Shown: piece by piece, positions 62,960-64,000 of the stretch
Layout: each line of letters begins with the position of its first letter
Numbering within the stretch: the first letter of the stretch is position 1
Assembly (NCBI RefSeq): GCF_003326795.1
Contig: NZ_JPWI01000001.1
Coordinates: 868,001-932,000, forward strand
DNA length: 64,000 nucleotides
Source: Thalassospira profundimaris
GTDB lineage: Bacteria; Pseudomonadota; Alphaproteobacteria; Rhodospirillales; Thalassospiraceae
Direction: 5' to 3'
The notes under the pieces: generated by a model
What the model was told of the DNA's origin: nothing
What the model saw: only the letters and a program-made list of their open reading frames with translations
Database searches by the model: none
Position numbers and translations under genes: made by a program

Positions 62960-63895
62960 TTATTTGTCGAGTTCACTCGCCAGAGCGGGAAGGGCTTCGA
63001 ACAGGTCAGCGACAAGTCCGTAATCAGCTACCGAGAAGATCGGCGCTTCTTCGTCCTTGTTGATCGCGACAATGACCTTGCTGTCCTTCATGCCGGCAAG
63101 GTGCTGAATAGCACCTGAAATGCCTACAGCAATGTATAGCTGCGGTGCAACAACTTTGCCGGTCTGACCGACCTGCCAGTCGTTCGGAGCGTATCCGGCA
63201 TCAACCGCAGCGCGCGAAGCGCCAATGGCAGCGCCGAGTTTGTCGGCAATCGGCTCGATCAGGTGGAAGTTTTCACCTGAACCCATGCCGCGACCGCCAG
63301 AAATGACAACGCTGGCTGCGGTCAGTTCCGGACGTTCCGACTCGGTCAGTTCCTGACCAACGAAGCTGGATTTACCGGCATCGGCAACAACAGCAACGTC
63401 TTCGATGGCAGCAGAGCCGCCCTCGGCTGCAACCGGATCAAAGCCCGTGGTACGAACAGTGATCAGTTTCAGCGGGTCAGACGACTGAACGGTCGCCATC
63501 GCGTTACCGGCATAGATCGGACGGACAAAGGTATCGGCACTTTCGACATCGGTGATGTCGGAAATCTGCGCGACGTCCTTCAATGCTGCAACGCGCGGCA
63601 TGAAGTTTTTGCCCGAGGTCGAAGCCGGAACCAGAATGTGGCTGTAACCTTCGGCAAGTTCGGTCACAAGACCGGCCATGTTTTCAGCCAGGAAATGGCC
63701 ATAGGCGGCGTTATCTGCAACCAGAACCTTGGAGACACCGGCAACCTTTGCGGCTGCTTCGGCTACACCGCGGCAGTTTTCACCAGCAACGAGGATGGCA
63801 ATGTCGCCACCGATCTTCTGGGCTGCGGCAACGGTGTTCAGCGTGCCACCCTTAAGTTCGGTATTGTCGTGTTCGGCAATAACAAGAATGCTCAT
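62960..63895 (-). CDS. etfA: Electron transfer flavoprotein alpha subunit
   Basis: 311 residues. N-terminal ETF domain and the C-terminal FAD domain with signature [20 protein letters not shown], then [20 protein letters not shown] and [15 protein letters not shown]. With EtfB it carries electrons from acyl-CoA dehydrogenases to ETF-quinone oxidoreductase. ATG 63895, 15 bp after the etfB stop. Confidence 0.95.
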   Translation of the reverse strand: MSILVIAEHDNTELKGGTLNTVAAAQKIGGDIAILVAGENCRGVAEAAAKVAGVSKVLVADNAAYGHFLAENMAGLVTELAEGYSHILVPASTSGKNFMPRVAALKDVAQISDITDVESADTFVRPIYAGNAMATVQSSDPLKLITVRTTGFDPVAAEGGSAAIEDVAVVADAGKSSFVGQELTESERPELTAASVVISGGRGMGSGENFHLIEPIADKLGAAIGASRAAVDAGYAPNDWQVGQTGKVVAPQLYIAVGISGAIQHLAGMKDSKVIVAINKDEEAPIFSVADYGLVADLFEALPALASELDK

Positions 63896-63910
63896 TTGAT
63901 TGATCCCCGC

Positions 63911-64000
63911 TTAGATTACTTTTGCTTCGTTGCGGAGCTTGTCGACAAGCTCTGCGACGTCGGCAACTTTGACACCTGCCTGACGTGCCGGCGGTTCCGT
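63911..64000 (-). CDS. etfB: Electron transfer flavoprotein beta subunit, C-terminal fragment
   Basis: Only the last 29 codons plus the TAA stop (63911-63913) are in the window. The translation, EPPARQAGVKVADVAELVDK and then LRNEAKVI, matches the conserved C-terminus of EtfB. The gene continues past the right edge. Same strand as etfA, in the usual etfB-etfA order. Confidence 0.88.
   Translation of the reverse strand, partial: TEPPARQAGVKVADVAELVDKLRNEAKVI

Noticed and set aside
1..64000. tRNA, rRNA, CRISPR, insertion sequences, prophage
   Set aside because: I inspected the intergenic regions by eye and saw no tRNA-like cloverleaf, no spaced repeats and no transposase, integrase or phage genes.

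Overview
The window is an ordinary, gene-dense stretch of an alphaproteobacterial chromosome. My best guess is Rhodospirillales, probably a Thalassospira-like marine organism. This rests on alphaproteobacterial traits: a PstA with a DUF3333-type insert, a TIGR02302/DUF4175 protein, an MJ0042 zinc-ribbon protein beside ftsEX, chorismate mutase-hisC-tyrA next to metXW, and argH-lptM-lysA. The genus is inferred from memory of gene style, not from a search. I see no rRNA, tRNA, CRISPR array, insertion sequence or prophage.

Layout. 1-3.2 kb: 3' two thirds of gltB, cut by the window edge. 3.3-8.6 kb (minus): two very small unknown proteins, then an orphan family-5 solute-binding protein followed by a hybrid histidine kinase. 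9-12 kb (plus): a FliF-tail-like small protein, a 404-residue protein of unknown function, a DksA/TraR zinc-finger protein and a secreted HExxH protein. 12-15 kb (minus): a Cache-domain histidine kinase, its LuxR-type response regulator and a Crp/Fnr regulator. 15-23 kb (plus): pyruvate carboxylase and glcDEF in one apparent operon behind a perfect GntR/FadR-type operator. 23.7-30 kb (plus): pstSCAB-phoU-phoB behind a Pho box, with an attenuator after pstS. 30-34.6 kb: a CPA2 antiporter, a CaCA antiporter, a FolM-like reductase and folB. 35-39.6 kb: uvrC, a nucleobase permease, pgsA and moaE. 39.6-42.7 kb (minus): two unknown envelope or cytoplasmic proteins, metW and metX. 42.9-48.4 kb (plus): chorismate mutase, hisC, tyrA, then two EamA transporters flanking a ChaC-like protein. 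48.5-51.9 kb (minus): ftsE-ftsX-ydcF-plsC. 52.3-58.6 kb: the zinc-ribbon protein, TIGR02302, lysA, lptM and argH. 58.7-64 kb: a TlpA thioredoxin, ribokinase, xylulokinase, hbd, etfA and the end of etfB.

Together these cover nitrogen assimilation (gltB), anaplerosis and glycolate oxidation (pyc-glcDEF), phosphate starvation response (pst-pho), aromatic, methionine, arginine and lysine biosynthesis, folate and molybdopterin enzymes, envelope and division functions, and butyryl-CoA type fatty acid metabolism (hbd, etf). I found no convincing new multi-gene system. The best leads are regulatory DNA (GntR operator before pyc, TGTGA-N6-TCAYR sites at three promoters, a CtrA-type box before ftsE, a 13-bp inverted repeat between etfA and hbd, two DnaA boxes before uvrC) and small orphan proteins (FliF-tail protein, twin RGT-x2-NIL proteins, a 70-codon leader ORF before pyc).
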